DNA of 64,000 nucleotides from Chitinophaga caseinilytica (lineage in GTDB: Bacteria > Bacteroidota > Bacteroidia > Chitinophagales > Chitinophagaceae), in NCBI RefSeq assembly GCF_038396765.1, contig NZ_CP150096.1:4819001-4883000 (forward strand). The letters are read 5' to 3'. The notes under the pieces are model-generated. The model was not told the origin of the DNA. It saw nothing but the letters and a program-made list of their open reading frames with translations, and did no database searches. Position 1 is the first letter of the stretch; the number at the start of each line of letters is the position of its first letter. Position numbers and translations under genes: made by a program. Positions 1-8,397 of the stretch are shown here, piece by piece.

Positions 1-666
1 TCTTTCGTGTATTACGTTTCCGTGCAGTTCATTCCTGCTTCGCTCGCCATCGTTTTGCTTATGCAATTCGTGTGGATGGGGATTTTGTTCGACTGGCTGC
101 TTTTCGGCCAACGGCCCGGCAGCCGGCATTGGCTGTGCGTGGGGCTTATTCTTGCGGGCACGTTTTTATCGTCGGGCATTTCGGCCGGTGGTCAATTTCC
201 GGCTGGCTACTGGAAAGGCGTTGGCCTGGCGCTGCTGTCCGCTTTTTTCTACGCGGTTTTTATCGTCGCCAATAGCAAGGCCGGGCAGGACGTGCCCCCT
301 GTGCGCAAAAGTGCCGTGATGATGACGGGCGCTTCCCTGGCGATTTTCCTCGTCAATTGCAGGACGCTCGTGCTCACGCCGCTCCCCGGCGCAGGGATCC
401 TGCCGTGGACGGCCTTCCTGGCCTTCTTCGGCACCATTCTGCCGCCATTGCTTTTTGCGAAAGGGATCCCGAAGATCGGCGCCTCCCTGAGCGCGCTCGT
501 CATGTCTGCCGAATTGCCCGTAGCCGTGCTTTGCTCCAGCCTGTTGCTGCGCGAAGCCGTAAATCCGCTCCAATGGGGCGGTGTGGGATTGATGCTCGCG
601 GCCATGGCGCTGTTGCCGAAAAGCGCCGGTAAAGCGGTTATAAAACAAACAGGGCAAACGGTGTAA
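1..666 (+). CDS. EamA/DMT-family membrane transporter, C-terminal part (5' end outside window)
   Basis: The frame is open from base 1, so the real start lies upstream; the GTG at 7 is probably internal. The visible 221 residues are a run of hydrophobic helices, including a VGLILAGTFLSSG-like segment, a central GVGLALLSAFFYAVFIV helix and a final GGVGLMLAAMALLP helix followed by a short basic tail. This is the usual end of the ten-helix drug/metabolite transporter superfamily (inner membrane). Substrates of this family cannot be read from sequence. It converges on the Mla genes and ends before a large inverted repeat. Confidence 0.85.
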   Translation, partial: SFVYYVSVQFIPASLAIVLLMQFVWMGILFDWLLFGQRPGSRHWLCVGLILAGTFLSSGISAGGQFPAGYWKGVGLALLSAFFYAVFIVANSKAGQDVPPVRKSAVMMTGASLAIFLVNCRTLVLTPLPGAGILPWTAFLAFFGTILPPLLFAKGIPKIGASLSALVMSAELPVAVLCSSLLLREAVNPLQWGGVGLMLAAMALLPKSAGKAVIKQTGQTV

Positions 667-695
667 TCCGGCTGCGCGCAATGCAGTTAAACGCT

Positions 696-742
696 TTGTG
701 GCCCGGGGGAACGTCTGATCAGATCGTTCTGCCGGGCCACAA
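696..742. terminator. Large inverted repeat between convergent genes, probable bidirectional terminator
   Basis: Outer arms of 11 bases (696-706 and 732-742) pair perfectly. Inside them GAACG (709-713) can pair with CGTTC around a TCTGATCAGA palindrome. The result is an almost continuous 47-base hairpin in the 96-base gap between convergent genes. There is no clean T-run, so termination is inferred from position and stem strength. Confidence 0.5.
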
Positions 743-762
743 GGTCGTTATGAAAATAGGAG

Positions 763-1806
763 TTATTGTGCGGACAAAGAATCCTTCTGCGCACGTTCCG
801 CTTCTTTCTCCAGGCGCTTCTGTTCCTTGGCTTCCGCCTTGTCGCGCCGGCGGAAGAACCCGCGGAGCAGGAAGTTGTGCTGCAACGCTTCCATGTTTTC
901 GTCGAGCTTGTAGGTGCTTGATTGCAGGTTCTTGATCGTGGTTTTGAGGGATTGCGCCGTGGCTTCGTCGTTCAGCAGCATACCAGCCGGCGTTTTACTG
1001 CTTTTCAGGTTATCGTTCACGCTGGCGCTCGCGGACTGGAGGTTGTTCATCACACTATCGATCCCCTTCGACGCCGATTCGATCCGGCTCATCGACGAGC
1101 GCAGGTTCGAAAACACGACGGTATCCGTCACGAGATCGTTGGCCAGGGAGCCCTTGCTCTGTAATTTCCCCGTATAGTCGGTCAGGTTAGCCGTGATGCG
1201 GCGGGTGTTTTCCGTGGTGCGCTGCAATCCGGCGATTGCGCCCTTCAGATCGTTATACACCGTATCGCTGGCAATCAACCGTCCCAAAGAACCTTCTCCC
1301 TCCGCGATCTTTTTGGTGATCGTTTTCAGGTTGCCGGTAATTTCCACGAGGCTTTTATTGTTGACCTGCAGCGTTTCGAGCAGCTCGTCGCTGCTGATGG
1401 CGGTCACCACCGCAATGGTATCTCCGTCTTCCACCGCCGGCACGCCGGCCGTTCCGCCAGACAGCGCGATGATCTTGTTGCCCACCAGCCCGTCGGAGCT
1501 CACTTTGGCCACCACGTCCTTATGAATGAAATCGCGGCTGCGCTTGTCGATCTCCATCCGGACCTGGATGCGGTCGTGCCCCAGGAAGCTGATGGCTTTG
1601 ATGGTGCCGACCTTCACTCCGGAATACCAGACGTTGTCGCCCTTCGCGAGGCCGCCGATGTCGTGGAACACGGCCACTACGCCGAGGCTGGACATGAATG
1701 TTTTTTTCTGTCCACCCAGGATGAGGATCCCTGCAACGAAAATGAGCAATCCGATAAATACGAATATGCCTACGATGACGCCTCTTTTTGTGCTTTTATC
1801 GTTCAT
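763..1806 (-). CDS. MlaD-type MCE-domain protein
   Basis: 347 residues. One N-terminal membrane anchor (about residues 9-29) is followed by an MCE/MlaD domain (about 37-130, with GLAKGDNVWYSGVKVGTIK and the SDGLVGNKIIAL signature). A long Ser/Thr/Asn-rich, probably helical region follows (about 150-320), then a highly charged KAEAKEQKRLEKEAERAQK tail. In the Mla/Mce systems such proteins sit in the periplasm on an inner-membrane ABC transporter and bind phospholipid. It is the last gene of a three-gene minus-strand operon, three bases after the ATPase. The long C-terminal helix region is typical of Bacteroidetes members and may form a bridge or a hexameric barrel. Confidence 0.9.
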   Translation of the reverse strand: MNDKSTKRGVIVGIFVFIGLLIFVAGILILGGQKKTFMSSLGVVAVFHDIGGLAKGDNVWYSGVKVGTIKAISFLGHDRIQVRMEIDKRSRDFIHKDVVAKVSSDGLVGNKIIALSGGTAGVPAVEDGDTIAVVTAISSDELLETLQVNNKSLVEITGNLKTITKKIAEGEGSLGRLIASDTVYNDLKGAIAGLQRTTENTRRITANLTDYTGKLQSKGSLANDLVTDTVVFSNLRSSMSRIESASKGIDSVMNNLQSASASVNDNLKSSKTPAGMLLNDEATAQSLKTTIKNLQSSTYKLDENMEALQHNFLLRGFFRRRDKAEAKEQKRLEKEAERAQKDSLSAQ

Positions 1807-1809
1807 GGC

Positions 1810-2589
1810 TTACTGAATAAAATTGTAATCATAAAATTCCCGGATCAGCTCATCGCCTTCACCTTCGGAAAATACCGTATCAAAATCTCCCTGCCGGATA
1901 AATTTCCCTTCTTTCATCACAGCGATCTTATCGCCCGTGGCGCGGGCGCAGGTAAGGTCGTGCGTGATGATGATAGAGCTGGTCTTGAACCTTTTTTGTA
2001 CTTCGTTGATGAGCGTGTTGATCTCCGTGCAGGTGATGGGGTCCAGACCGGCCGTGGGCTCGTCGTACAGCATGATTTCAGGCCGCAGGATGAGCGTCCG
2101 CGCGATGCCGATGCGTTTGCGTTGGCCGCCCGACAGTTCGGCCGGCATCTGGTTGATCGTTTGCGACAAACCGACCGCCTCGAGCACGATGTCGACCAAT
2201 CTGCGGCGCTGATCGGCCGTCATTTTCGGATCGTTCCGTTTGAGGGGGAATTCGAGGTTTTCGCCGACGGTCATGCTGTCGTACAGCGCGCCGTTCTGGA
2301 AGCAGAACCCGATTTTAAGGCGGAGCTCGCGCAGTTCAACGGTTCCCAGATCGGGAACTTCCTGCCCCAAAACGTTGACCGTTCCTGCATCCGGTTTAAG
2401 CAGTCCGGCGATGATCTTTATCAGGACGGATTTCCCGGTTCCCGAGCGCCCCAGCACTACGATGTTCTCGCCTTTGAACAGGTCGAGGTCTACGCCGCGC
2501 AGTACGTGGTTGGCCCCGAAAGATTTGTACAATCCCCGGATGCTGATGACGGTGTCGTTCCAATCAATTTCTGGCGTAAATGGTTTCAT
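1810..2589 (-). CDS. Mla-type ABC transporter ATP-binding protein
   Basis: 259 residues, normal length for an MlaF-like ATPase. Walker A is GRSGTGKS (residues 47-54), the signature is LSGGQRKRIGIART (near 148), and Walker B with the D-loop is IMLYDEPTAGLDP (near 173). It should power the lipid transporter made by the adjacent permease and MCE genes. The gene starts nine bases after the permease stop and ends three bases before the MCE gene, so the three are almost certainly co-translated. Confidence 0.92.
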   Translation of the reverse strand: MKPFTPEIDWNDTVISIRGLYKSFGANHVLRGVDLDLFKGENIVVLGRSGTGKSVLIKIIAGLLKPDAGTVNVLGQEVPDLGTVELRELRLKIGFCFQNGALYDSMTVGENLEFPLKRNDPKMTADQRRRLVDIVLEAVGLSQTINQMPAELSGGQRKRIGIARTLILRPEIMLYDEPTAGLDPITCTEINTLINEVQKRFKTSSIIITHDLTCARATGDKIAVMKEGKFIRQGDFDTVFSEGEGDELIREFYDYNFIQ

Positions 2590-2598
2590 ATGCTGTGT

Positions 2599-3399
2599 TT
2601 ACCGGATCGAGTTAACGATTTGCACGATCACGATCTCTTCGATAAAGATCAGGAACATGGATATTACCACCGCCACATTCGCTGCCTTTCCCACACCGGT
2701 GGTGCCCTGCGAGGCGTTGAAGCCCTGGTAGCAGGATACGACGCCGATGGTAAACCCGAAACAGATGGATTTGAACAAAGACGAGGCCAGGTCGAGAAAG
2801 GAAATATTGGCGAAAGCCTTGTTGAAGAAGGCGGTGAGACTGGTTTGTTCGTTGAGGTGGATGTCGAGGAAAGAGCCCATCATGCCCACGAGCGCCGTGT
2901 ACGACATGAGGAGCGGCAGGCAGACGGTGCAGGCCAGGATGCGCGTTACCACGAGGTATTTGAACGGATTGATGGCCGACACCTCCATGGCGTCTATCTG
3001 TTCCGTCACTTTCATGGACGCCAGTTCTGCCCCGATGCTGGAGCCGACCTTGCCGGCGCAGATGAGCGCCGTCACCAGGGGCGCCAGGGCACGGATCACG
3101 GCGATGGAAATGAGAGAAGGCAACCACGACGTGGCGCCGAATTCCGCCAGCGAAGGGCGGCTTTGCTTCGTGAACACCAGGCCGGTGATGAAACCGGTGA
3201 GGCTGATCAGCGCCAGCGATTTGTAGCCGACCATGAAGCACTGGCGGATGAATTCCTGTACTTCCAGCGGCGGGCGCAGCACTTCGCGGAAAAAGCGGCT
3301 GATAAATCGGAAAATATCATAGACGCTTAAAAAGAAAGCATCTACCTTACTGGAAATGACTGGCTTCTCCGGCTGATCGTTGGGTTCCATGTGCTGCAT
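2599..3399 (-). CDS. MlaE-type lipid ABC transporter permease
   Basis: 266 residues with five to six hydrophobic segments and the family-typical stretch VGSSIGAELASMKVTEQIDA, the conserved cytoplasmic loop of MlaE/YrbE permeases. It is the first gene of the operon permease-ATPase-MCE. MlaA-, MlaB- and MlaC-like partners are not in the window, as is common in Bacteroidota, where these loci are often reduced to three genes. The direction of lipid flow cannot be told from sequence. Confidence 0.92.
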   Translation of the reverse strand: MQHMEPNDQPEKPVISSKVDAFFLSVYDIFRFISRFFREVLRPPLEVQEFIRQCFMVGYKSLALISLTGFITGLVFTKQSRPSLAEFGATSWLPSLISIAVIRALAPLVTALICAGKVGSSIGAELASMKVTEQIDAMEVSAINPFKYLVVTRILACTVCLPLLMSYTALVGMMGSFLDIHLNEQTSLTAFFNKAFANISFLDLASSLFKSICFGFTIGVVSCYQGFNASQGTTGVGKAANVAVVISMFLIFIEEIVIVQIVNSIR

Positions 3400-3475
3400 T
3401 TAGTTCAATACTATTACAAATTCCGGTAAGGAATTGTTAACATTTGAATTTGGCAGGCAAATGTCATGCCCAAAC

Positions 3476-4573
3476 TCATAACGGGACTGATTTACCGGTT
3501 TTGGCGGAGATTTTCGCCGCTTCCAGGATGCGGACCACCATCACGTTGTTTTCCAGGGAATAGAGGCTCCACGGCGCCACGGTTTCCTTCCCTTTCACTA
3601 CCGCCGCCAGGTACACGAACGGATCGGTGTAGACTTTCAATTCTTCCGGCGTCACTTTGGTTTCCTGCGGCCGGCCGCTGGTGCCGCGGCGGATGAGCGT
3701 GGCCGCGTCCGGGGCAGACAGGGCGGCTTGGGTGCCGTATAGTTCCATGTCTTTGCGGTTGAACGTCCAGTTCCACGATGCCTGTATTACCGCCTGCGCA
3801 CCGGGATAATCCACAACGATGGTGGCGTCGTCGTCCACTTTCGGGTACACTTTGGGTTTGAACCGGCGGGTGACGGCGGTTACGGACACGGGCGCCTCGT
3901 TGCGCATGAGGGCGGTCATGATATTGGCGCCATAGCACCCGAAATCGGTGAGCGCGCCGGCGCCGTTGAGCACCGGATCGGTGAGCCAGGCCAGGAATTC
4001 GGGGCTGCACCCGATTTCTTTGGGGCCCTGGTGGCCGTGGTTGAAGCGCGCCATGCGGAGGGTGCCGGTATAGTTGCTGTCGAGCGCGAGCTGGAGGGAT
4101 TTATGCACCGAGGGGTACCAGCTGGTTTCGTAATTAGTGAGCAGGTGGATGCGGTGCTTCCGCGCCAGGGCTTCCATTTTCCGGGCATGGGCCAGGTTGG
4201 CGGCGAGCGGTTTTTCCACCATGACATGGATGCCCCGGGGCGCGCAGGCTTCCGTGACTTCCAGGTGTGCGTAGACCGACCCGAATGCGAGCACGGCTTC
4301 CGGCTTCAGGGCGTCGAGCATAGCGGCGAGGTTGGTGTAAAACCGGTTGCGGGGGATGTTGTATTGGCGCGCGGCCTTTGCGGCCAGGGCGGTATCCGGT
4401 TCCCAGATGCCGGCCACTTCGATGTCTGGCTTGCCCGTTCTGCCGAGGATCCAACCGGAATGGCCGTGCGATATGCCGGCCACCGCCACGCGGAGCGGGG
4501 GCGCCTGGGCATGGGTATCCGAAATCAGCAGGAAAAAGAGGACGGTCAGGAGGAATATCGATCGGTGCTGCAT
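3476..4573 (-). CDS. Exported Gfo/Idh/MocA-family oxidoreductase
   Basis: 365 residues from the ATG at 4573. That start is preferred to one 28 codons upstream because it gives a clean Sec signal peptide (MQHRSIFLLTVLFFLLISDTHAQ). The mature part begins with a Rossmann fold (RVAVAGISHGHSG) and carries the EKP motif (VMVEKPLAANLAHA) that supplies the dinucleotide-proximal Lys in Gfo/Idh proteins. A C-terminal alpha/beta domain follows. Family members act on sugars or cyclitols with NAD(P). A secreted member implies a tightly bound cofactor or a glycosidase-type use of it; this is inference. Confidence 0.85.
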   Translation of the reverse strand: MQHRSIFLLTVLFFLLISDTHAQAPPLRVAVAGISHGHSGWILGRTGKPDIEVAGIWEPDTALAAKAARQYNIPRNRFYTNLAAMLDALKPEAVLAFGSVYAHLEVTEACAPRGIHVMVEKPLAANLAHARKMEALARKHRIHLLTNYETSWYPSVHKSLQLALDSNYTGTLRMARFNHGHQGPKEIGCSPEFLAWLTDPVLNGAGALTDFGCYGANIMTALMRNEAPVSVTAVTRRFKPKVYPKVDDDATIVVDYPGAQAVIQASWNWTFNRKDMELYGTQAALSAPDAATLIRRGTSGRPQETKVTPEELKVYTDPFVYLAAVVKGKETVAPWSLYSLENNVMVVRILEAAKISAKTGKSVPL

Positions 4574-4689
4574 GGTAGAACGGGTTTTTCCACCGACAAT
4601 ATCTAAAAAAAATGTAACATTCTTCCCTCCCGCCCCGTTCAACATTCCGAGCGTCATTCATTATTTCGTCATCCCTGCAACTGATTCTC

Positions 4690-5340
4690 ATGTATCGCCG
4701 TCGTTTCCCGTATGTAGTTTTCACCATTCCCGTTATTTGCTTCGTTTTCCAGCTACTGGCCGGATGCAGGAAAAGTGCGGCCGTGCAAACCACCGTGGTG
4801 ACCGGCGAGTTGAGGGACGCATCCACCGGAACGCTCATCCCCAACGCCAGCATCCAGCTCGTCCAATACGTAAAGAACCCGTACCTGGATACGGGCGCCG
4901 TGCAGCTCGTGACCAAAACCGACGCCAACGGCCACTTCCGATTTGCATTCGAAGGCAGCGGCCTCACCGGCTGGTACGTGCGGGCAGAGCCGAACGACAG
5001 CATCCGGTACGAAATCCCGCGCCGGGTAAGCATCGGGGCCAGCGAGCACGTCACCCTCACGGCCTTGCAGGGCATCCCCGCGCGGCTGCACCTCATCGTC
5101 CGCCAGAACCGGAGCGACATGCTGCTGCTCAATTTCAAACCCGCGCCCGGCGGCCCGATCGATACCACGATCCGGATCTGGGGCTTCCGGGAACCGGCTT
5201 TGCTGTATCGCGTGGCGGTGAACGACGAAGCGAAGCGCATCCTGCGCGGACGGGCCATCCCACTAAAATTCGTTCCCGGGAACGATCAGCCCATCGTGGT
5301 GGATATCCCGGATATGATGCAATTACCCGAGCTCTATTAA
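4690..5340 (+). CDS. Putative lipoprotein with carboxypeptidase-regulatory-like fold, paralogue 1 of 3
   Basis: 216 residues. A signal peptide ends in the lipobox LLAGC (Cys about residue 26). An Ig-like/carboxypeptidase regulatory motif follows (GELRDASTGTLIPNASIQL), then a turn such as TKTDANGHFRFAFEG. The C-terminal half has GGPIDTTIRIWGF and ends with IPDMMQLPELY. The next two genes share this plan, so the three are a local tandem family. Probably an outer-membrane or periplasmic lipoprotein; function unknown. Confidence 0.75.
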   Translation: MYRRRFPYVVFTIPVICFVFQLLAGCRKSAAVQTTVVTGELRDASTGTLIPNASIQLVQYVKNPYLDTGAVQLVTKTDANGHFRFAFEGSGLTGWYVRAEPNDSIRYEIPRRVSIGASEHVTLTALQGIPARLHLIVRQNRSDMLLLNFKPAPGGPIDTTIRIWGFREPALLYRVAVNDEAKRILRGRAIPLKFVPGNDQPIVVDIPDMMQLPELY

Positions 5341-5470
5341 ATGTTCGAAACCATAAAAATAAACTTTACGCAAAGCAGCATGCGATGATTCACGCACATC
5401 GAAAAAGAAGATGTTTCGCAATGGCCACCATGTAAAAAAATCCGAACCTATAAAACATACCTCCGCAACC

Positions 5471-6127
5471 ATGCTTACATTTTACCCAACAACCAAAGCC
5501 CGATCCATGACCTGGGCACTGATGGCAGCCGCGATGACTTTCGCCGCCTGCAAGAAATCGGACAGAGACCGGCCCGGCGTTGTGGAAGGCGAAGTTGTGG
5601 ACGTGGACACCGGGCTACCGGTAGCCGGCGTCACCGTCCGCCTCAATGCCTGCCAACTGGTGGGCGGCGATGCTTACCATTGCGAAACTGCCAATGAAAT
5701 GAAAACAGGCGCCGATGGAAAATACAGCCTTACTTTCCGGGGCGGGCGCTCGAAGAATTTCCGGCTGGAACTAGCATCGAACGACAGCATCCTTCCCTAC
5801 ACTTCCTACAACATCCAGCCCGGCCAGAAAACGCGGATACGGATGGAAGCCATGCGCGCATTTTCCGCGAAGGTCAGGCTCGTGATCCGGAAAAACGAAG
5901 GCCCGCAGCTGTATTTCAAAAACAGCATCTTGCTCCCCGGGCCGCTGGATACGACCTTCAGCGTGTGGGGCCCTAAAAACTCGGATTACATCCTTAATCT
6001 GGGGGTGCAGGATAGAACGGCGGGATATGTCCGCGGCGTAAGGAAAATCCTTCCCATCATCCCCGGCAATTCGGAAACTACGCTTATCGTCATCGAAGAC
6101 ATGCTCCAATTGCCCAAACTCCAGTAA
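5471..6127 (+). CDS. Putative lipoprotein with carboxypeptidase-regulatory-like fold, paralogue 2 of 3
   Basis: 218 residues from the ATG at 5471. An earlier in-frame ATG (5411) would add a charged leader, and a later one (5507) gives the shortest signal peptide. The lipobox is TFAAC, followed by KKSDRDRPG. The body repeats the family plan: EGEVVDVDTGLPVAGVTVRL, GADGKYSLTFRGG, GPLDTTFSVWG, and the terminal EDMLQLPKLQ. Two extra Cys (near NACQLVGGDAYHCET) could form a disulfide and are also present in paralogue 3. Function unknown. Confidence 0.75.
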   Translation: MLTFYPTTKARSMTWALMAAAMTFAACKKSDRDRPGVVEGEVVDVDTGLPVAGVTVRLNACQLVGGDAYHCETANEMKTGADGKYSLTFRGGRSKNFRLELASNDSILPYTSYNIQPGQKTRIRMEAMRAFSAKVRLVIRKNEGPQLYFKNSILLPGPLDTTFSVWGPKNSDYILNLGVQDRTAGYVRGVRKILPIIPGNSETTLIVIEDMLQLPKLQ

Positions 6128-6147
6128 CATTTCAAAAACCGACTAGC

Positions 6148-6837
6148 ATGAAAATCATTATACCGATCCTGGCTTCATTCGTTTTTTTGGGAGGAGCAGG
6201 ATGTAAAAAGGCCGCAGACCTGAAAGCGACCGGCCATGTGGAAGGTCAGGTGATCGACCAGAACACGGGCAACCCCATCCCTGGCGCCAAATTGTATGTT
6301 TCAGGATGCAAATCCGGGTTCCTCGGCGGCAGCGGAAGCTGCAACCAGCTGGCAACCGCCATTACGGACGCCGAAGGCAAGTACCGCATCACCTGGAACG
6401 GCGATGGATATTCCAATACTTTTTACCTGAGGGCTGCCTATACAGACAGCGCCCAGATCGCGGAAACCGGATATGGCACCCTCCTTAACTTGGAAACGAA
6501 CAATATCGTTAACAAATTCGGTTACAAAGGCCGCAAAGTGAATGTGCGTGTGACGGTGAACAAAAACGAAGGCCGCCTGCTGCGGCTCCGCTATGGTTCC
6601 ACTTTCCCCACGCGCGCCTTGCTCAGGCCGGGAGCGGCAGATACGACGTTCACCGTTTGGACGGTACCCGGCCAAAGCACGCCGCTCTGGATCGCTGCGC
6701 TGGACCAGCAGCAGGAAAACTATCACGGGGTATCCGTTTTGATCCGCGTGGCGCCGTGGACGGAAGCGGTACGGGATACGGCGTTCGTGATAGACGATAT
6801 CCTGGCCCAACCAAAACTGCCCCAGTTTCAGCCCTGA
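6148..6837 (+). CDS. Putative lipoprotein with carboxypeptidase-regulatory-like fold, paralogue 3 of 3
   Basis: 229 residues. The signal peptide ends FLGGAGCKK (lipobox GGAGC), followed by EGQVIDQNTGNPIPGAKLYV, a Cys pair (SGCKSGFLGGSGSCN), TDAEGKYRITWNG, GAADTTFTVW and the terminal DDILAQPKLP. It begins 20 bases after paralogue 2 and is probably co-transcribed with it; a strong hairpin follows. Function unknown. Confidence 0.75.
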   Translation: MKIIIPILASFVFLGGAGCKKAADLKATGHVEGQVIDQNTGNPIPGAKLYVSGCKSGFLGGSGSCNQLATAITDAEGKYRITWNGDGYSNTFYLRAAYTDSAQIAETGYGTLLNLETNNIVNKFGYKGRKVNVRVTVNKNEGRLLRLRYGSTFPTRALLRPGAADTTFTVWTVPGQSTPLWIAALDQQQENYHGVSVLIRVAPWTEAVRDTAFVIDDILAQPKLPQFQP

Positions 6838-6858
6838 TAGCCGATGGAAATAACGAAA

Positions 6859-6880
6859 GAAGCCCCCGCGCGGGGGCTTC
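6859..6880. terminator. Bidirectional hairpin terminator
   Basis: A perfect 22-base palindrome (GAAGCCCCCGC arms) lies between the lipoprotein cluster and the convergent DinB gene, followed by TCCTGTTT on the plus strand. Confidence 0.75.
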
Positions 6881-6920
6881 TCCTGTTTCAGCAAGAAGTT
6901 CAGTTACATGGTGCAAGTCA

Positions 6921-7442
6921 TTACATCATGGCACGCTCCCAGAACGGAGGAGGCTCGATGCCCAGGGACCTCAGGTATACATACCCTTGTCCACGGTGAT
7001 GGTTCTCATTATCGAGGAAATAAAACCAGGAGCCCACCATCGGCTGCTCACCGTATCCGAACGCGTTCACCGTTTCCAGCCAGCGTTCCGGCGCGATCTG
7101 GGGCCATACGCGGTCGATCTCCGCGGTGATATCGTCCCAGAGCTGGAGCAGCTCCGCTTTGGTGGCCGGGGGCGTATAATCTTTCACACGGGCGGAAACG
7201 CTTTCGGAAGTAGCCTCGTTCCAGTCGTTCGTCAAAAAGCCGTTGGTGCCTTTTGCGGCGATCAGCGCCAGTTCCATGGCCATCGCGGCGAAAGGGCGCA
7301 TGCCGCCGATGCTGTATTCATACAGTTCCTTTTCGGGGAACGCGTCGATCACGCGGCGGGTCAGGGCGCGGTGGCCCTGCCAATGTTTGCGGATCTGTTC
7401 GGGCGTCATCGTGTTGGCCGTAGCCTGGATAGTGGTGCTCAT
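6921..7442 (-). CDS. DinB-family protein
   Basis: 173 residues from ATG 7442 (MSTTIQATANTMTPEQIR). The frame stays open much further upstream, but that extension overlaps the divergent gene and is not coding-like. The pattern fits the DinB/YfiT four-helix bundle, including the closing NENHHRGQGYVYLRSLG motif whose His residues usually bind a divalent metal with a His in helix 2. DinB-fold enzymes include thiol transferases and hydrolases. The real substrate is unknown. Divergent from a second DinB gene. Confidence 0.82.
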   Translation of the reverse strand: MSTTIQATANTMTPEQIRKHWQGHRALTRRVIDAFPEKELYEYSIGGMRPFAAMAMELALIAAKGTNGFLTNDWNEATSESVSARVKDYTPPATKAELLQLWDDITAEIDRVWPQIAPERWLETVNAFGYGEQPMVGSWFYFLDNENHHRGQGYVYLRSLGIEPPPFWERAMM

Positions 7443-7484
7443 ATAAAGGTGATTTTTTGTTTGTGATACAAAGGAAATCAGGGG

Positions 7485-7570
7485 CTGTGACAACCCTATG
7501 TCAGCAGAAAAAAATCTTTTTTTCTTAAATCCTGCTGACACACTGTTGTCAAAACCGGGTCGGACATTTG
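7485..7570. promoter_or_regulatory. Divergent promoter region with inverted repeat TGTCAGCAG / CTGCTGACA
   Basis: In the 156-base gap between two divergent DinB genes, TGTCAGCAG (7499-7507) and CTGCTGACA (7532-7540) are perfect inverted copies around a 24-base A/T-rich spacer. A CTGTGACAA element (7485-7493) recurs at 8208-8216, upstream of the neighbouring AraC-type regulator. Weak -7-like boxes (TTCCTTTG on minus, GACATTTG at 7563-7570 on plus) face outward. This suggests shared control, perhaps by that regulator. Confidence 0.45.
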
Positions 7571-7598
7571 TATCAACAAACACAAAAAACCAAATATC

Positions 7599-8123
7599 AT
7601 GCAAACCTCCTTCGCTACCGCCGCTCTTTCCGTATCCACCCTGTTGCAGGATTTCGCCCAATATAACCTCTGGGCCAATACCACGCTTACCAACTGGCTC
7701 CGCACCAAGCCGGACGATAATATGGCCATAACCGTCCCTTCCAGCTTCAGCAGCATCCGCGCCACGTTGCTGCACATCTGGGCTACGGAGAATTACTGGC
7801 TGTCGATGATCTGCCAGCGGGAATATACACCCATCGATGCGGAGCATTACGACGGTGATTTCGATTCGATCATCGAAGGGCTGCTGGAAACTTCGGAAAG
7901 GCTGGTCGCGTTTACGGATACGCTGGAAGATGAAGCGGCAACGGGCGAGCTGTATTATGATTCGCCCTGGGTAAAGGGATTCCGGCCCCTCGTGCAATAC
8001 GGGCTGCATGTTTTCAACCACAGCACTTACCACCGGGGGCAGATCGTGACCATCGGCCGTGGGCTTGGATATAAAGACGCGCCCATGACGGATTACAATT
8101 TCTATAATTTTTTCGCTAAATAA
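7599..8123 (+). CDS. DinB-family protein
   Basis: 174 residues. A typical DinB domain: QDFAQYNLWANTTLTNWL in helix 1, LLHIWATENYWLSMI in helix 2 (candidate metal His), and the C-terminal HVFNHSTYHRGQIVTIGRGLG with the usual HxxxHRGQ metal ligands. Slightly more canonical than the divergent neighbour. The pair probably responds to the same signal. Enzymatic substrate not predictable. Confidence 0.87.
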   Translation: MQTSFATAALSVSTLLQDFAQYNLWANTTLTNWLRTKPDDNMAITVPSSFSSIRATLLHIWATENYWLSMICQREYTPIDAEHYDGDFDSIIEGLLETSERLVAFTDTLEDEAATGELYYDSPWVKGFRPLVQYGLHVFNHSTYHRGQIVTIGRGLGYKDAPMTDYNFYNFFAK

Positions 8124-8144
8124 GGGTGCTTTTGCGCCAACGGT

Positions 8145-8182
8145 ACGGGGCGTTCCTGCGGAAGGAGCGCCCCGTCGCTTTA
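8145..8182 (+). terminator. Hairpin terminator after DinB gene
   Basis: ACGGGGCG (8145-8152) pairs with CGCCCCGT (8168-8175), followed by CGCTTTAT. An outer pair, TTTGCGCC (8132-8139) with GGCGCAAA (8193-8200), offers an alternative fold. Confidence 0.55.
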
Positions 8183-8345
8183 TCTCCAACGGGGCGCAAA
8201 CGTGCCGCTGTGACAAGTTGCAGGGGCATTTGTGACACCGTTTTGTTTCATACAATTATCTATCAATATCTTATTGAAAAACAACCGTTCGCAACACACA
8301 AACATATTGGTGTCCGGGGGCCTTTCTACGCCAAAAAGAGGGGTG

Positions 8346-8374
8346 TTTTGTGACAGGGTAATCCTTTACCTTTA
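8346..8374 (+). promoter_or_regulatory. Candidate promoter of the GlxA-like regulator
   Basis: TTTTG (8346-8350), a 16-base spacer and TACCTTTA (8367-8374, close to the Bacteroidetes -7 box TAnnTTTG) lie 23 bases before the start codon. The -33 part overlaps one of three TGTGACA words (8210, 8231 and 8349) upstream of this gene. Confidence 0.4.
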
Positions 8375-8397
8375 CCGTCGTTAATGCACGAAACACC

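Noticed and set aside
1522..3330. 602-codon plus-strand open frame
   Set aside because: It is antisense to the Mla ATPase and permease genes, which have full domain matches. Its composition is the mirror of their codons.
6921..8255. Minus-strand DinB gene extended to 444 codons
   Set aside because: The extension crosses the divergent promoter and lies antisense to the other DinB gene. Homology begins at the ATG at 7442.
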